A stretch of DNA of 45,655 nt from contig CADCVY010000093.1 in assembly GCA_902806275.1 (NCBI GenBank), forward strand, positions 1 to 45,655, given 5' to 3'. Shown piece after piece: positions 8,692-17,997 of this stretch. Each line of letters starts with the position of its first letter. The stretch's first letter is position 1. Under the pieces are notes generated by a model. The model was not told where the DNA came from. It saw only the letters and a list, made by a program, of their open reading frames with translations, and made no database searches. Source of the DNA: an uncultured Sphingomonas sp. GTDB lineage: Bacteria; Pseudomonadota; Alphaproteobacteria; Sphingomonadales; Sphingomonadaceae. A program made the position numbers and the translations under genes.

Positions 8692-9767
8692 CCGACGATC
8701 TTCTCGACCGGCTCCGGCTGGTCCGCTCGGCGGGCATCGGCCCGGTCACCTACCGCTAGCTCATCCGCCGCTTCGGAACCGCCAGGGCTGCACTCGATGC
8801 CGTTCCCGATGTGGCACGCCGCGGCGGCGGCGCTCCACCCCGGCTCTTCGGGCGCGACCAGGCCGAGCGCGAGATCGCTCAGGTGGAAAAGCTCGGGGGC
8901 AGGTACCTGGTGCTCGGCCAAGGGCTGTACCCGCGGCTGCTTGCGGCGCTGGACGACGCGCCGCCGCTGCTCACGGCCAAGGGCAACCTCAAGCTGCTCG
9001 ACACACCGATGGTTGGCATGGTCGGCGCTCGCAATGCCTCGGCCGTCGCTTGCCGCTTCGCGCGAGGGCTCGCCCATGATCTTGGGCAGCAGGGACTGAC
9101 GGTGGTGTCCGGCCTCGCCCGGGGCATCGACAGCGCCGCCCATGACGGCGCGCTTGGCACTGGCACCGTAGGTGTGGTCGCGGGCGGCCTCGATGTCTTC
9201 TATCCGCCGGAGAACGAGCCCCGGCAGCGGGCCATGTTCGAGGCCGGCCTGGTGCTGGCCGAGATGCCGCCCGGAACGGAGCCGCGAGCACGGCACTTTC
9301 CCTATCGTAATCGGATCATTTCCGGGATCAGCTGGGGGACAGTGGTCGTGGAGGCGGCGCCGCGCTCGGGATCGCTGATCACGGCCCGGCTCGCGGCCGA
9401 AGCTGGCCGCGAGGTGATGGCGGTGCCTGGATCGCCGCTCGACCCGCGGGCGCAGGGCTGCAACCAGCTGATCCGCGACGGCGCCACGCTGGTCCAGAAC
9501 GCCGCGGACGTCATCGAGGCGCTCTCCCCGTTGCAGTCGCGGGTGGCGGCTCCGGCAGCGCGCTTCGACCCGGCCGCCTAAGAACCCGACGAGACTCTCC
9601 TGGGCGCAATCGAGCAGCTGCTCGGCCCATCACCGGTGCCGGCGGACGAGATCATCCGTATGTCGGGTGCGTCGAGCGGCGCCGTGCAGATGGCGCTGCT
9701 CGAACTGGACCTCGCCGGCCGGTTGGATCGGCATGCCGGAGGCAAGGTGTCGTTGCGAACGGCTTGA
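8688..9767 (+). pseudogene. dprA: DNA-processing protein DprA, interrupted by two in-frame stops
   Basis: One reading frame encodes a whole DprA, but it has three lesions. The expected start overlapping the plsY stop is CTG (8688). A TAG at 8757-8759 interrupts the N-terminal domain after GPVTYR, probably from a Gln CAG. A TAA at 9579-9581 separates the Rossmann domain from the C-terminal winged helix (LLGPSPVPADEIIRMSGASS onwards). Between the stops the DprA/Smf core is intact (VGARNAS, SGLARGIDSAAH, GGLDVFYPPEN, RNRIISG, SGSLITARLA). DprA loads RecA on incoming single-stranded DNA in transformation. A shortened protein from GTG 8811 to 9581 (256 residues) could still be made, so inactivation is likely but not certain. 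Confidence 0.85.
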
Positions 9768-9817
9768 CGGCGGGAATCGAGCGGCCCCACCTTTACGCGT
9801 ATGCGTGAGGACATGTT

Positions 9818-12304
9818 TTGAAACTGGTAGTCGTCGAATCGCCCGCCAAGGCGAAAACCATCGAAAAGTATCTTGGGAGCGGGCACCGCGTGCTGGCGTC
9901 CTTCGGCCACGTCCGCGACCTGCCGCCGAAGGACGGCTCGGTCGATCCGGATCAGGCTTTTGACATGCTGTGGCAGGTCTCGCCCGACCGCGCCAAGCAG
10001 CTGAAGGCGATCACCGACGAGGCGAAGAAAGCCGATACCTTGATCCTGGCCACCGACCCCGACCGCGAAGGCGAGGCGATCAGCTGGCACGTCCAGGAGG
10101 TGCTCAGGGGCAAGAAGGCGCTGCCTAGCGACGTTCAGCGGGTGACGTTCAACGCCATCACCAAGGCTGCGGTAACCGAGGCGATGGGCAAGCCGCGTGA
10201 GCTCGATACCGATCTGATCGACGCTTACCGAGCACGGCGCGCTCTGGATTACCTGGTGGGTTTCACTCTGTCGCCGATCCTGTGGCGCAAGCTGCCGGGC
10301 GCCAAGTCCGCTGGGCGGGTGCAGTCCGTGGCGCTGCGGCTGATCGTCGACCGCGAGCGCGAGATCGAGATCTTCAAGCCCCAGGAATATTGGCAGGTCG
10401 GAGCCACATTCGAGGCCAACGGCCAGAGCTTCCCTGCACGGCTGGTCAACTTCGAAGGCCGCAAGATCGACCGGCTGACGATCGGCAGCAAGGCGGAGGC
10501 CGATGCAGCCAAGGCGGCTGTCGAAGCGGGCAAGTTCACCGTCGCTTCGGTCGAGACCAAGCCGTTCAGCCGCAACCCGCCGCCGCCGTTCACCACCTCG
10601 ACGCTGCAGCAGGAGGCGGCGCGCAAGCTCGGCTTCGCGGCGAGCCACACCATGCGCGTCGCGCAGGGCCTCTACGAAGAGGGGCTGATCACCTACATGC
10701 GCACGGACGGCGTCGACATGGCGCCGGAAGCGGTCAGCGCCGCGCGCAAGGCGATCGCCAGCCGCTACGACGCCGGCTTCGTGCCCGACAAGCCGCGGCA
10801 CTACGCCAGCAAGCAGAAGAACGCCCAGGAAGCCCACGAGGCGATCCGGCCGACCGACTTCTCCAAGGCACGGGCAGGCTCGGCCGACTACGCGCGGCTT
10901 TACGAGCTGATCTACAATCGCGCGCTGGCGAGCCAGATGGCGTCGGCGCGGCTGGAGCGCACCACGGTTGAGCTTGCCGACGGAACGGGAAAAGCGGTGC
11001 TTCGCGCGACCGGCCAGGTAGTGCTCTTCCCCGGCTATCTGACGCTCTACGAAGAGGGCCGCGACGAAAAGGCGGACGACGAGGAAAGCGCCCGCATGCC
11101 AGCGCTGCGAAAAGGCGACGCTCCGGCCAAGACCGGTATCGAAGCGACCCAGCATTTCACCCAGCCGCCGCCGCGTTTTTCTGAGGCGAGCCTGGTCAAG
11201 CGGCTCGAGGAGCTCGGGATCGGCCGGCCGTCGACCTATGCGTCGATCCTGCAGACGCTCAAGGATCGCGAATATGTGCGGGTCGAGAAGAACCGCTTCA
11301 TCCCGGAGGAGAGCGGCCGTTTGGTGACAGCGTTCCTGGAGCGCTTCTTCGAAAAGTACGTCAGCTTCGATTATACAGCCGAGCTCGAGGACGAACTCGA
11401 CGAGGTATCGGGCGGCCGGCTGGATTGGCAGAAGCTGCTCGACGCCTTCTGGCGCGACTTCAAGCCGAAGGCCGGCGAGGTCATGGACCGCCAGCCCTCG
11501 GAGGTCACGGCGGCGCTGGACGAGTTCCTGGCGCCATGGCTGTTTCCCGAGAAGGCCGACGGCTCGGATCCGCGGCTGTGCCCCAATTGCGGCACTGGTC
11601 GCCTGGCGCTGCGGGGCGGCAAGTTCGGGGCATTCGTCGCCTGCTCCAACTACCCCGAATGCAAGTATACGCAGAAGTTCGGGCAGCCGGGTGGCGAGGC
11701 GGGCGAGAGGCCGCAGGAGCTGGGCGACGGCATCACGCTGAAGACCGGCCGTTTCGGACCTTATGTCGAGCGTGGCGAGGGCAAGGACGCCAAGCGCGCT
11801 TCGATCCCCAAGGACATCCCGGTTGACGATGTGACCACCGAAATCGCCGAGCGGCTGCTGTCGCTGCCCCGCGAGGTCGGCAAGCATCCGGAGACCGGGG
11901 AGCCGATCACTGCCTCGATCGGGCGCTACGGACCGTATCTCGCGCACAACGGCAAATATGCGCGGCTTGGCTCCACCGCTGAGGTGTTCGAGACCGGGAT
12001 GAACGCCGCCGTCGCCAAGCTGGCCGACGCCGCGTCCGGCGCCGGACGGCAGCGCGGGGGCGCCCGCGAGCCGCTTGCCGTGCTTGGCGTGCACCCTGGG
12101 ACCGGCAACGAGCTCAAGGTGCTGGAAGGCCGCTATGGACCCTACGTAAGCGATGGCACCACGCACGCGACCCTGCCCAAAGGCGCCGACCCCAAGGCCG
12201 TGACTCTCGACGAGGCAGTGGGCCTGATCGACGAGAAAGCCGCCAAAGGCGCCGTCAAGAAGAAGGGCGGCCGCAAGCCGGCCAGGAAGAAAGCCGGCAA
12301 ATGA
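9818..12304 (+). CDS. topA: DNA topoisomerase I
   Basis: An 828-residue type IA topoisomerase relaxing negative supercoils. The TOPRIM domain opens the protein ([17 protein letters not shown], with DPDREGEAI acidic motif). The active-site tyrosine is Tyr293 in [11 protein letters not shown] zinc-ribbon follows from about residue 588 (CPNC ... CSNYPEC), then repeats of the topoisomerase C-terminal type (GRYGPY appears at least twice) and a Lys/Ala-rich tail. The start is TTG at 9818 after GAGGA, since the ATG at 9813 is out of frame. Its TGA overlaps the dut ATG (ATGA). The gap from the dprA remnant is 50 bp. Confidence 0.97.
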   Translation: MKLVVVESPAKAKTIEKYLGSGHRVLASFGHVRDLPPKDGSVDPDQAFDMLWQVSPDRAKQLKAITDEAKKADTLILATDPDREGEAISWHVQEVLRGKKALPSDVQRVTFNAITKAAVTEAMGKPRELDTDLIDAYRARRALDYLVGFTLSPILWRKLPGAKSAGRVQSVALRLIVDREREIEIFKPQEYWQVGATFEANGQSFPARLVNFEGRKIDRLTIGSKAEADAAKAAVEAGKFTVASVETKPFSRNPPPPFTTSTLQQEAARKLGFAASHTMRVAQGLYEEGLITYMRTDGVDMAPEAVSAARKAIASRYDAGFVPDKPRHYASKQKNAQEAHEAIRPTDFSKARAGSADYARLYELIYNRALASQMASARLERTTVELADGTGKAVLRATGQVVLFPGYLTLYEEGRDEKADDEESARMPALRKGDAPAKTGIEATQHFTQPPPRFSEASLVKRLEELGIGRPSTYASILQTLKDREYVRVEKNRFIPEESGRLVTAFLERFFEKYVSFDYTAELEDELDEVSGGRLDWQKLLDAFWRDFKPKAGEVMDRQPSEVTAALDEFLAPWLFPEKADGSDPRLCPNCGTGRLALRGGKFGAFVACSNYPECKYTQKFGQPGGEAGERPQELGDGITLKTGRFGPYVERGEGKDAKRASIPKDIPVDDVTTEIAERLLSLPREVGKHPETGEPITASIGRYGPYLAHNGKYARLGSTAEVFETGMNAAVAKLADAASGAGRQRGGAREPLAVLGVHPGTGNELKVLEGRYGPYVSDGTTHATLPKGADPKAVTLDEAVGLIDEKAAKGAVKKKGGRKPARKKAGK

Positions 12305-12738
12305 TCGACATTGCGCTGCAGCGGCTGCCGCATGGCGAAGGTTTGCCATTGCCCGCCTACGCCACCGAAGGTGCAGCCGGAATGGACGTGGTCGCGGCGG
12401 AGGACGTCACACTCGAGCCCGGGGAGCGGCATGCCGTGGCGACGGGGTTCGCGATCGCGATCCCGCCTGGCTACGAGGTTCAGGTGCGCCCGCGGTCGGG
12501 GCTGGCGCTGAAGCATGGGGTGACCTGCCTCAACACGCCGGGCACGATCGACGAGGATTACCGGGGCGAGGTGAAGGTGATCCTCGCGAACCTGGGCAGT
12601 GCGCCGTTCCCCGTCCGTCGCGGCGAACGCATTGCCCAGCTGGTGCCGGCACCGGTGCTGAAAGCGACGTTTCGCGAGGTGGCGGAGCTCGGCGGCACGA
12701 GCCGCGGGGCAGGCGGCTTCGGCTCCACCGGCCAGTGA
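12301..12738 (+). CDS. dut: Deoxyuridine 5'-triphosphate nucleotidohydrolase
   Basis: A 145-residue trimeric dUTPase hydrolysing dUTP to dUMP and pyrophosphate, which keeps uracil out of DNA and feeds dTMP synthesis. The five family motifs are present in order: [43 protein letters not shown] and [10 protein letters not shown]. The start overlaps the topA stop by ATGA and its own TGA overlaps the GTG of moeB, so the three genes look translationally coupled. Length and motif spacing are normal. Confidence 0.97.
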   Translation: MIDIALQRLPHGEGLPLPAYATEGAAGMDVVAAEDVTLEPGERHAVATGFAIAIPPGYEVQVRPRSGLALKHGVTCLNTPGTIDEDYRGEVKVILANLGSAPFPVRRGERIAQLVPAPVLKATFREVAELGGTSRGAGGFGSTGQ

Positions 12739-13481
12739 ACTTCACCGACCCCGAACTAGAGCGGTACGCGCGGCATATCGTGCTGCCGCAGGTCGGCGCC
12801 ATCGGGCAGCGCCGGCTGAAGGCGGCGTCGGTCGCGGTGGTTGGCGCGGGGGGGATCGGCAGCGCCGTTCTTCCCGCGCTCGCGGGCGCCGGTGTCGGGC
12901 GGCTGACGATCATCGACGACGACGTTATCGACGTCGCCAACCTTCACCGCCAACCGCTGTTTCGCGAGCGCGATGTCGGGCACCCCAAGGCCGAGCTAGC
13001 CGGGCAGTTCGTGCAGCGCCTCAACCGGTTCGTCGACGCTCGGCCGCTGCAGGTGCGGATCGACCCGCAGAACGCTGCGGAGCTGCTCGGCGGGCACGAC
13101 CTGGTGATCGACGGCAGTGACAATTTCGCCACGCGGCTGGCGGTGAGCGACGCCTGCGTGGAGCTGGGCACCCCACTGCTCTCGGCCGCTGCGGTGCAAT
13201 TCCAGGGCCAGGTCGCGCTGTTCCGCAGCCGTCCGTGCTACCGCTGCTTCGTCGGTGACGCCTTCGACGCCGACGATTGCGACAATTGCGCGCAGTTGGG
13301 CGTGCTTGGGGCGCTGACGGCGGCGGTTGGCGGGTTTGCAGCCTTGCTCGCCGTCAACACGATCGTCGGCATCGGCGATGACGCCGCTGGCAAGCTCCAC
13401 CTGTTCGATGGTTTGGCACTCAGCTGGCGGCCGATCCGCATTCCGCCTGCCGCGAACTGCAAGGCGTGCGCTTCAGCCTAG
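12735..13481 (+). CDS. moeB: HesA/MoeB/ThiF-family adenylyltransferase
   Basis: A 248-residue E1-like enzyme. It adenylates the C-terminal glycine of a ubiquitin-like sulfur carrier (MoaD or ThiS). The nucleotide loop GAGGIGS is at residues 37-43, with an aspartate-rich strand following (IIDDDVID). Zinc ligands are Cys168/Cys171 (CYRC) and Cys242/Cys245 (CKAC), and a further CDNC pair lies at 182-185. The start is GTG at 12735 in a GTGA overlap with dut. MoeB is favoured by length and by the lack of a rhodanese domain, but ThiF activity cannot be excluded. It converges on coaBC with a 9-nt overlap. Confidence 0.88.
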   Translation: MNFTDPELERYARHIVLPQVGAIGQRRLKAASVAVVGAGGIGSAVLPALAGAGVGRLTIIDDDVIDVANLHRQPLFRERDVGHPKAELAGQFVQRLNRFVDARPLQVRIDPQNAAELLGGHDLVIDGSDNFATRLAVSDACVELGTPLLSAAAVQFQGQVALFRSRPCYRCFVGDAFDADDCDNCAQLGVLGALTAAVGGFAALLAVNTIVGIGDDAAGKLHLFDGLALSWRPIRIPPAANCKACASA

Positions 13482-14165
13482 GGCCTGCGCGATGCGGGCT
13501 ACCAGGCGTCGGGCGACCTCCTCCTTGCTCATCTCGGGCCAGTCCTCGACGTCTCCGGTGATCAAGTGGACGCGGTTGCGGGGCCCGCCCATCGCGTCGC
13601 CGGAAACGTCGTTCGCCACGATCCAGTCGGCGCCCTTTCGCCGGCGCTTTTCGACAGCGGCCGCGATGACATTGTCGGTCTCTGCCGCGAAGCCGACAAC
13701 TAGCGTCGGCCTTGAGCTGCTGGCCGACAGCTCGGCAAGGATGTCGCGCGTCGCGGTGAACCGAAGCTGCGGAGGTCCAGCGCTTTTCTTGAGCTTGATA
13801 GAGGAGCGCTCGACGCGCCAGTCAGCGACGGCCGCGACCAGGATTGAGGCGTCTGCAGGGAGCGCGGCGAACACGGCGCCGGCCATCTGCTCGGCTGTCT
13901 CTACATCGATCCGGTCCACGCCTGTGGGGGTTGCCAGCGCCACCGGGCCGGCGACCAGGGTGACGCGCGCGCCTGCTGCCGCCGCCGCCGCCGCGATGGC
14001 GAACCCTTGGCGGCCGGAGGAGCGGTTAGCGATCACCCGGACGGGGTCGATCGGCTCGTGCGTCGGCCCTGCCGTGACCAGGATGTGCTTGCCGCGTAGC
14101 TCCTCCCCGGCCTTTGCCGGGGAGGGGGACCGCTCGAAGAGCGGTGAAGGGGTTCTTTCGCTCAG
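13473..14165 (-). CDS. coaBC: CoaB half of split CoaBC: phosphopantothenate-cysteine ligase
   Basis: This reading frame encodes the CoaB domain, which joins phosphopantothenate and cysteine using CTP. From LRGKHILVTAGPTHEPIDPV it runs on through NRSSGRQG, AVADWR, a KLKK segment and VGFAAET to a normal end. It is in a different frame from the upstream CoaC half because a palindromic element sits between them. No ATG, GTG or TTG is available before the conserved start of the domain. The coordinates given begin at an in-frame CTG (14163-14165), preceded by GGAGGGG and five bases, all within the element. That start is an inference. Without it the half is expressed only by slippage or not at all. 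Confidence 0.7.
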   Translation of the reverse strand: MSERTPSPLFERSPSPAKAGEELRGKHILVTAGPTHEPIDPVRVIANRSSGRQGFAIAAAAAAAGARVTLVAGPVALATPTGVDRIDVETAEQMAGAVFAALPADASILVAAVADWRVERSSIKLKKSAGPPQLRFTATRDILAELSASSSRPTLVVGFAAETDNVIAAAVEKRRRKGADWIVANDVSGDAMGGPRNRVHLITGDVEDWPEMSKEEVARRLVARIAQALG

Positions 14166-14220
14166 GAGAACCCCTCCACGAGCTACGCTGGTCCCCCTCC
14201 CCGCGAAAGCGCGGGGAGGA
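14101..14220. repeat. Palindromic MITE/REP-like element inside coaBC
   Basis: A 119-120 bp element with near-matching terminal inverted repeats of about 30 nt (14101-14131 and 14190-14220). Each arm is itself a hairpin: a perfect 10-bp stem at 14102-14125 and a 9-bp stem at 14196-14219. Two smaller hairpins lie between (CCGCTC/GAGCGG and GGGGTTCT/AGAACCCC). It has no coding capacity of its own. It lies exactly at the joint between the CoaC and CoaB domains. Removing 119 nt reconnects them in one frame (ILNF, one residue, LRGK), which identifies it as an insertion. Confidence 0.85.
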
Positions 14221-14734
14221 TGAAGTTCAGAATGTCCGCCGGCTCCGGCAAGCGGCCGAGACCGTATTCGCGGCAGGCCATCTCGCCTTCCGCAGGCTCG
14301 ATCACCTGGACCCCGTCCGCCCTGAGCTGCGCGACATTGCGCTGCGTTGCGGCGTGCAGCCACATGCGGACGTTCATGGCGGGCGCGACCACCACCGGCT
14401 TGTCGGTCGCCAGCAGCAGCGTCGTCGCGAGATCGTCGGCGATACCTGCAGCCATCTTCGCCAGAAGGTCCGCGGTGGCGGGGCAGACGAGCACGAGGTC
14501 GGCGGCGCGGCTGAGCTGGATGTGGCCGATCTCGACCTCGTCTTTGAGGTCCCACAGCGAGCTATGGACCTGACTTTCCGCCAGCGTGCCGAGGCTCATC
14601 GCGGTGACGAAATGCTCGCCGCTCTTGGTCAGCACGGGCGTGACCTGGTGCCTGCTCTTCTTGAGCAGGCGCACCAGCTCCAGGGACTTGTAGGCAGCGA
14701 TCCCACCGCCGACGATCAGGAGCACCCGGGCCAT
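14183..14734 (-). CDS. coaBC: CoaC half of split CoaBC: phosphopantothenoylcysteine decarboxylase
   Basis: A flavoprotein domain of about 170 residues plus a short element-derived tail. It decarboxylates phosphopantothenoylcysteine to phosphopantetheine in CoA synthesis. The start ATG at 14734 gives MARVLLIVGGGIAAYKSLEL, the usual FMN-binding opening. The PAMNVRMW motif with its conserved Asn, and the lid-type GEMACREYGLGRLPEP with the catalytic Cys region, are both present. The frame then enters the palindromic element and stops at TAG 14183-14185 after SRGGGPA. In most bacteria CoaC and CoaB are fused. Here they are in two frames. It is 10 nt downstream of the DUF885 gene. Confidence 0.85.
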   Translation of the reverse strand: MARVLLIVGGGIAAYKSLELVRLLKKSRHQVTPVLTKSGEHFVTAMSLGTLAESQVHSSLWDLKDEVEIGHIQLSRAADLVLVCPATADLLAKMAAGIADDLATTLLLATDKPVVVAPAMNVRMWLHAATQRNVAQLRADGVQVIEPAEGEMACREYGLGRLPEPADILNFILPALSRGGGPA

Positions 14735-14744
14735 AGACGGCAGC

Positions 14745-16421
14745 CTAGCGCGCCGGCGGTCCCGCCGCCATCTCGTCCTCGACGATGGCCCACGGCACGA
14801 TCCCCGATGCGTAGATGGTGTTGAACGTGTCGCGGTTGGAATAGGGGCGGTTCGCGAGCTCGGCGCGATGGGAGGCCGCGGCGAGCAAGCGGTCGAGATG
14901 AGCCTTGCCGACGATGTAGCTCGGCCCGTAGCCCGGCTGGCGGAGGTAGAGCAACTGCTCGAAGCCGACCAGGTGGCTGGTCGGATCGGAAAAGCCGCGC
15001 GGTGTCCATGATGCGTGGAACTTGCCCGCATCGTCGAGACCAATCTCATTGGCCTGGACCCGTAGCGACGCAAGCCCACGTGCGGCGCGATTGGCGAGCA
15101 TGATCCATACCAGTTCGCGGCCGCGGGGAATGTCATCGTATAGCCCGGCCTGCATCAGCACTTCTTCCATCGCCGTCGCGAACCCTTCCGAGCGGTCGGC
15201 ATAGATGTTGAACAGCGGCGCTGTCCGGCGGATCGGACTCGGATGCGGCTCGTCCTTGAGGCGCGCGAGCTCGTTCCAATGGACGAAGTGGGTCATCAAA
15301 GGCGTAGGGTCGAGTGCGTTGATATGCGTGAAGAAATCCCGCTTGTCGGGCGCCGTGTAATCCACTGTCTGCGCAACCAGCGCCGCGCGCGAATGCGGCG
15401 TGTCGGCGAAGAAGCCGGCGCCGACCATGAAGCTCCACAGCTGCTCGGTCCGCTGCTCCGCGAGGCGGCGGTAGGCGGCCGGGTCGCTGACTTCGGCAGT
15501 CGCGGGGAGCTTGCGGTTGCGCACTTCTTCCAAGCGGAGCGACGCAAGGCTTCGGTCCAGTTCGCGCTGCAAGATGACGACCTGTTCGTCGAAGCTATAC
15601 GGGTTGAGTAGGACGTTCTTCAGCCACCAGTCGTAATTGGCCTTTCCCACGCCCGACGGCCCGCTGCGCCTCGGCGCTTCGGCCTTGATCCAGGCGGCGA
15701 AGTCGCTCGTTGACTTGCGTGCCGAGGCGACCGCCGCCAGCAGGCGCGGGGACGCGCCTTTCAGCGACGCTGTGCGGTAGCCATCAAGGTCGCGCAGGAG
15801 GAGCGCGCCCTTCTCCAGATTGGTCAGGGCTTCGGCCTGGTCGAGGAAGCCTTGCGCGCCATAGGCCCACAGGTCGCGCGCGGTACTGGGTGCAAGATTG
15901 ACCCTGGCCTGTGCAAGCAGCGGCGCAACCATTGCGAGCTGCCCGGCGAGCTTGGCCTGGTCGGCAGGGCTGAGCGGCCAGCGGTAGGTGAACAGGTCGG
16001 TGACCGGCTCCGCATAAGTTCCCTCATGCGCGGGCACGTCGCTCATGTCGGGGAAGATGGTGAGGTAGAAGCCGGGATCGCGCTCCCAAGGCTTCAGCAC
16101 CCGGAAGTAGAAGTCGAGGCCGTTCATCTCGGCCTCGACGAGCCGTTTGTCGTTGCGCTGGGCGACGCTCCAGCCGCTCGTATCGAGCGCCGCCAGACGG
16201 GCACGGAATTGGGGAAGCCGCGCGGCCTTCCCGGCCATTGCCGGGGCCGAATAATCGGGCACGCCACCAACGATCGCCGGCTGGTTGAAAGCGCGCCAAT
16301 CGGCGAATAGCTGGACGAGTTGCTGGTAGGCGGGCGCCGGAGTGGCGGCGACCAAAGGAGCGGCCGGCATCACAGCTGCGGTCGGCGCGAGCAGCGCAAG
16401 TCCAAGAGCCAGTCGAAGCAT
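14745..16421 (-). CDS. Secreted DUF885-family protein
   Basis: A 558-residue protein with an N-terminal signal peptide (about residues 1-26, hydrophobic LALGLALLAPTAAV). The rest resembles the DUF885 family, in which a RSEG..AMEEVL helix is followed by GLYDD, an arginine-rich helix and a PGYGPSYIVGK segment. The metal-binding HEGxPGHH signature I would expect upstream of RSEG is not seen: the corresponding region reads MTHFVHWNELARL. The protein may therefore be a non-catalytic or divergent member. The start at 16421 follows GGGGGAGA on the minus strand. It lies 40 nt after ubiB and 10 nt before coaBC. Confidence 0.75.
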   Translation of the reverse strand: MLRLALGLALLAPTAAVMPAAPLVAATPAPAYQQLVQLFADWRAFNQPAIVGGVPDYSAPAMAGKAARLPQFRARLAALDTSGWSVAQRNDKRLVEAEMNGLDFYFRVLKPWERDPGFYLTIFPDMSDVPAHEGTYAEPVTDLFTYRWPLSPADQAKLAGQLAMVAPLLAQARVNLAPSTARDLWAYGAQGFLDQAEALTNLEKGALLLRDLDGYRTASLKGASPRLLAAVASARKSTSDFAAWIKAEAPRRSGPSGVGKANYDWWLKNVLLNPYSFDEQVVILQRELDRSLASLRLEEVRNRKLPATAEVSDPAAYRRLAEQRTEQLWSFMVGAGFFADTPHSRAALVAQTVDYTAPDKRDFFTHINALDPTPLMTHFVHWNELARLKDEPHPSPIRRTAPLFNIYADRSEGFATAMEEVLMQAGLYDDIPRGRELVWIMLANRAARGLASLRVQANEIGLDDAGKFHASWTPRGFSDPTSHLVGFEQLLYLRQPGYGPSYIVGKAHLDRLLAAASHRAELANRPYSNRDTFNTIYASGIVPWAIVEDEMAAGPPAR

Positions 16422-16461
16422 GATCCAATCTCCCCCGAAAGCTGTGCCATGTCGACCAGGG

Positions 16462-17997
16462 TCAGCGCAGAAACAAGGCGGCAATGGCGGCGCCCGCGAC
16501 GGCGGCGGCGACGGCTGTCAAAGCATGGCCCCACAAGTTCCCCCGCTCGACGATGGCGACCTCGGGCAGCGGCGGGGCGGGGGGAGCGGCACCCGGCGGC
16601 GGGTAGTAGTGGTCGATGCGGTGGATGAGCTCGGGGACCTTCTTGATCGCGCGCACCGTGTCGGTGATGCGGTCGGCATAATAGGCTTCGGGGCCAAGCT
16701 CCGAGCGGATCCATTCCTTGAGGAACGGCTCGGCGGTTTCCCACATGTTGATGTCGGGATCGAGCGCGGTGGCGACGCCTTCCTCCATCACCATGGTTTT
16801 TTGCAGCAGCAGCAGGTGAGGCTGGGTGGGCATGTCGAAGTCGCGGGTGATGGTGAACAGGCTTTCGAGCATCCGACCGACCGAGATGTCCTTGACGGGC
16901 AGCCCGCGGATCGGCTCTCCGGCGGCCCTCAGGGCCGTCGCGAACTCGTCGACGCTGTGGTGCCCGGGAACGTACTGCGCCTCGAAGTGGATCTCGGCGA
17001 CGCGCCGGTAATTGCCGGTGATCAGGCCGTAGAGGATCTCGGCCAGCCACACCCGCGCGCGGCGGTCGATTCGACCCATGATGCCGAAGTCGATGGCCGC
17101 GATCTTGCCGTCGGGCAGCGCGAACAGATTGCCGTGGTGAAGGTCGGCGTGAAAGAAGCCGTCCACCACCGCTTGACGCAAGAAGGCCCGGACAAGAGTC
17201 CTCGCGAGCTTGGGGCAGTCGTGGCCGGCGGCGATCAGCGCCCCGCGGTCGTTGAGCTTGACGCCCGGCATCCATTCCAGCGTCAGCACCCGCCGCGCGG
17301 TGCGGCGCCAGTCGATCTCGGGCACATAGAAGTCGGGTTCAGCGACCATATTCTCCTTGAGCTCGGACGCGGACGCCGCCTCGCGCTGCAGGTCGAGCTC
17401 GCGCGCGGTCCACTGGCGGAAATGGGCGACCACCAGCCGCGGGCGCAGGCGCCGCGCTTCGCCGCCATAGCGTTCAACGTAGGCCGCGGCCCATTCGTAT
17501 GTCTCCAGCGCCTCGGCGAATTCCTCCTCGATGCCGGGCCGAAGCACTTTAACCGCGACATCGCGGCCGTCGGTGGTGGTGGCGCGGTGGACTTGGGCAA
17601 TCGAGGCGGCGCCGACTGGGACTTCGTTGAACTCGGCGAACAGACTTGCGAGCGGCGCATCGAACGAGGTTTCGATCGTGCGCTTGATGGCGGCGAACGG
17701 GGCAGGGGGCAGGTCGTCCTGCAGGAGAGAGAGGTTCTGCGCCGCCCGCTCGCCCACCAGGTCCGGACGGGTCGACAGCGCCTGGCCGAGCTTGATCGCC
17801 GCCGGGCCAATGTCCTGGAGCGCCCGCGCATAATCGGGATGCGGCGGCTGGCGCGTGCCGAAACGGGCGATCCGCGCCAGGCGGCGGACTTGGGGCGGCG
17901 TGATCGGATCATTCTCGATGCCTCGCAGCGCGCCATGACGGGCGAGCGTCCGCCCCCATTTGAGCAGCCGCCACAGATGCGTGACGCTGGAGGTCAA
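16462..17997 (-). CDS. ubiB: UbiB, atypical kinase/ATPase for ubiquinone synthesis
   Basis: A 511-residue ABC1/ADCK/UbiB-family protein needed for aerobic ubiquinone biosynthesis. The family KxGQ motif is seen in AAIKLGQALSTRPD. A glycine-poor, alanine-bearing loop follows (VGAASIAQVHRA), then FFHADLHHGNL and AIDFGIMG of the catalytic core. A hydrophobic C-terminal segment (GHALTAVAAAVAGAAIAALFL) anchors it to the membrane. The start is TTG at 17997, overlapping the ubiE TGA as TTGA. Upstream codons belong to ubiE. The ubiE-ubiB pairing is conserved in proteobacteria. Confidence 0.95.
   Translation of the reverse strand: MTSSVTHLWRLLKWGRTLARHGALRGIENDPITPPQVRRLARIARFGTRQPPHPDYARALQDIGPAAIKLGQALSTRPDLVGERAAQNLSLLQDDLPPAPFAAIKRTIETSFDAPLASLFAEFNEVPVGAASIAQVHRATTTDGRDVAVKVLRPGIEEEFAEALETYEWAAAYVERYGGEARRLRPRLVVAHFRQWTARELDLQREAASASELKENMVAEPDFYVPEIDWRRTARRVLTLEWMPGVKLNDRGALIAAGHDCPKLARTLVRAFLRQAVVDGFFHADLHHGNLFALPDGKIAAIDFGIMGRIDRRARVWLAEILYGLITGNYRRVAEIHFEAQYVPGHHSVDEFATALRAAGEPIRGLPVKDISVGRMLESLFTITRDFDMPTQPHLLLLQKTMVMEEGVATALDPDINMWETAEPFLKEWIRSELGPEAYYADRITDTVRAIKKVPELIHRIDHYYPPPGAAPPAPPLPEVAIVERGNLWGHALTAVAAAVAGAAIAALFLR

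Noticed and set aside
9579-9581. Recoding of TAA or TAG as sense in dprA
   Set aside because: Several sound genes here end in TAA or TAG (cheW, cheB, the J-protein, sodB), so a genome-wide reassignment is implausible.
9578-12349. A 923-codon minus-strand frame across topA
   Set aside because: It is antisense to a complete topoisomerase with all motifs. Composition is typical of a GC-rich shadow and no family is recognisable.
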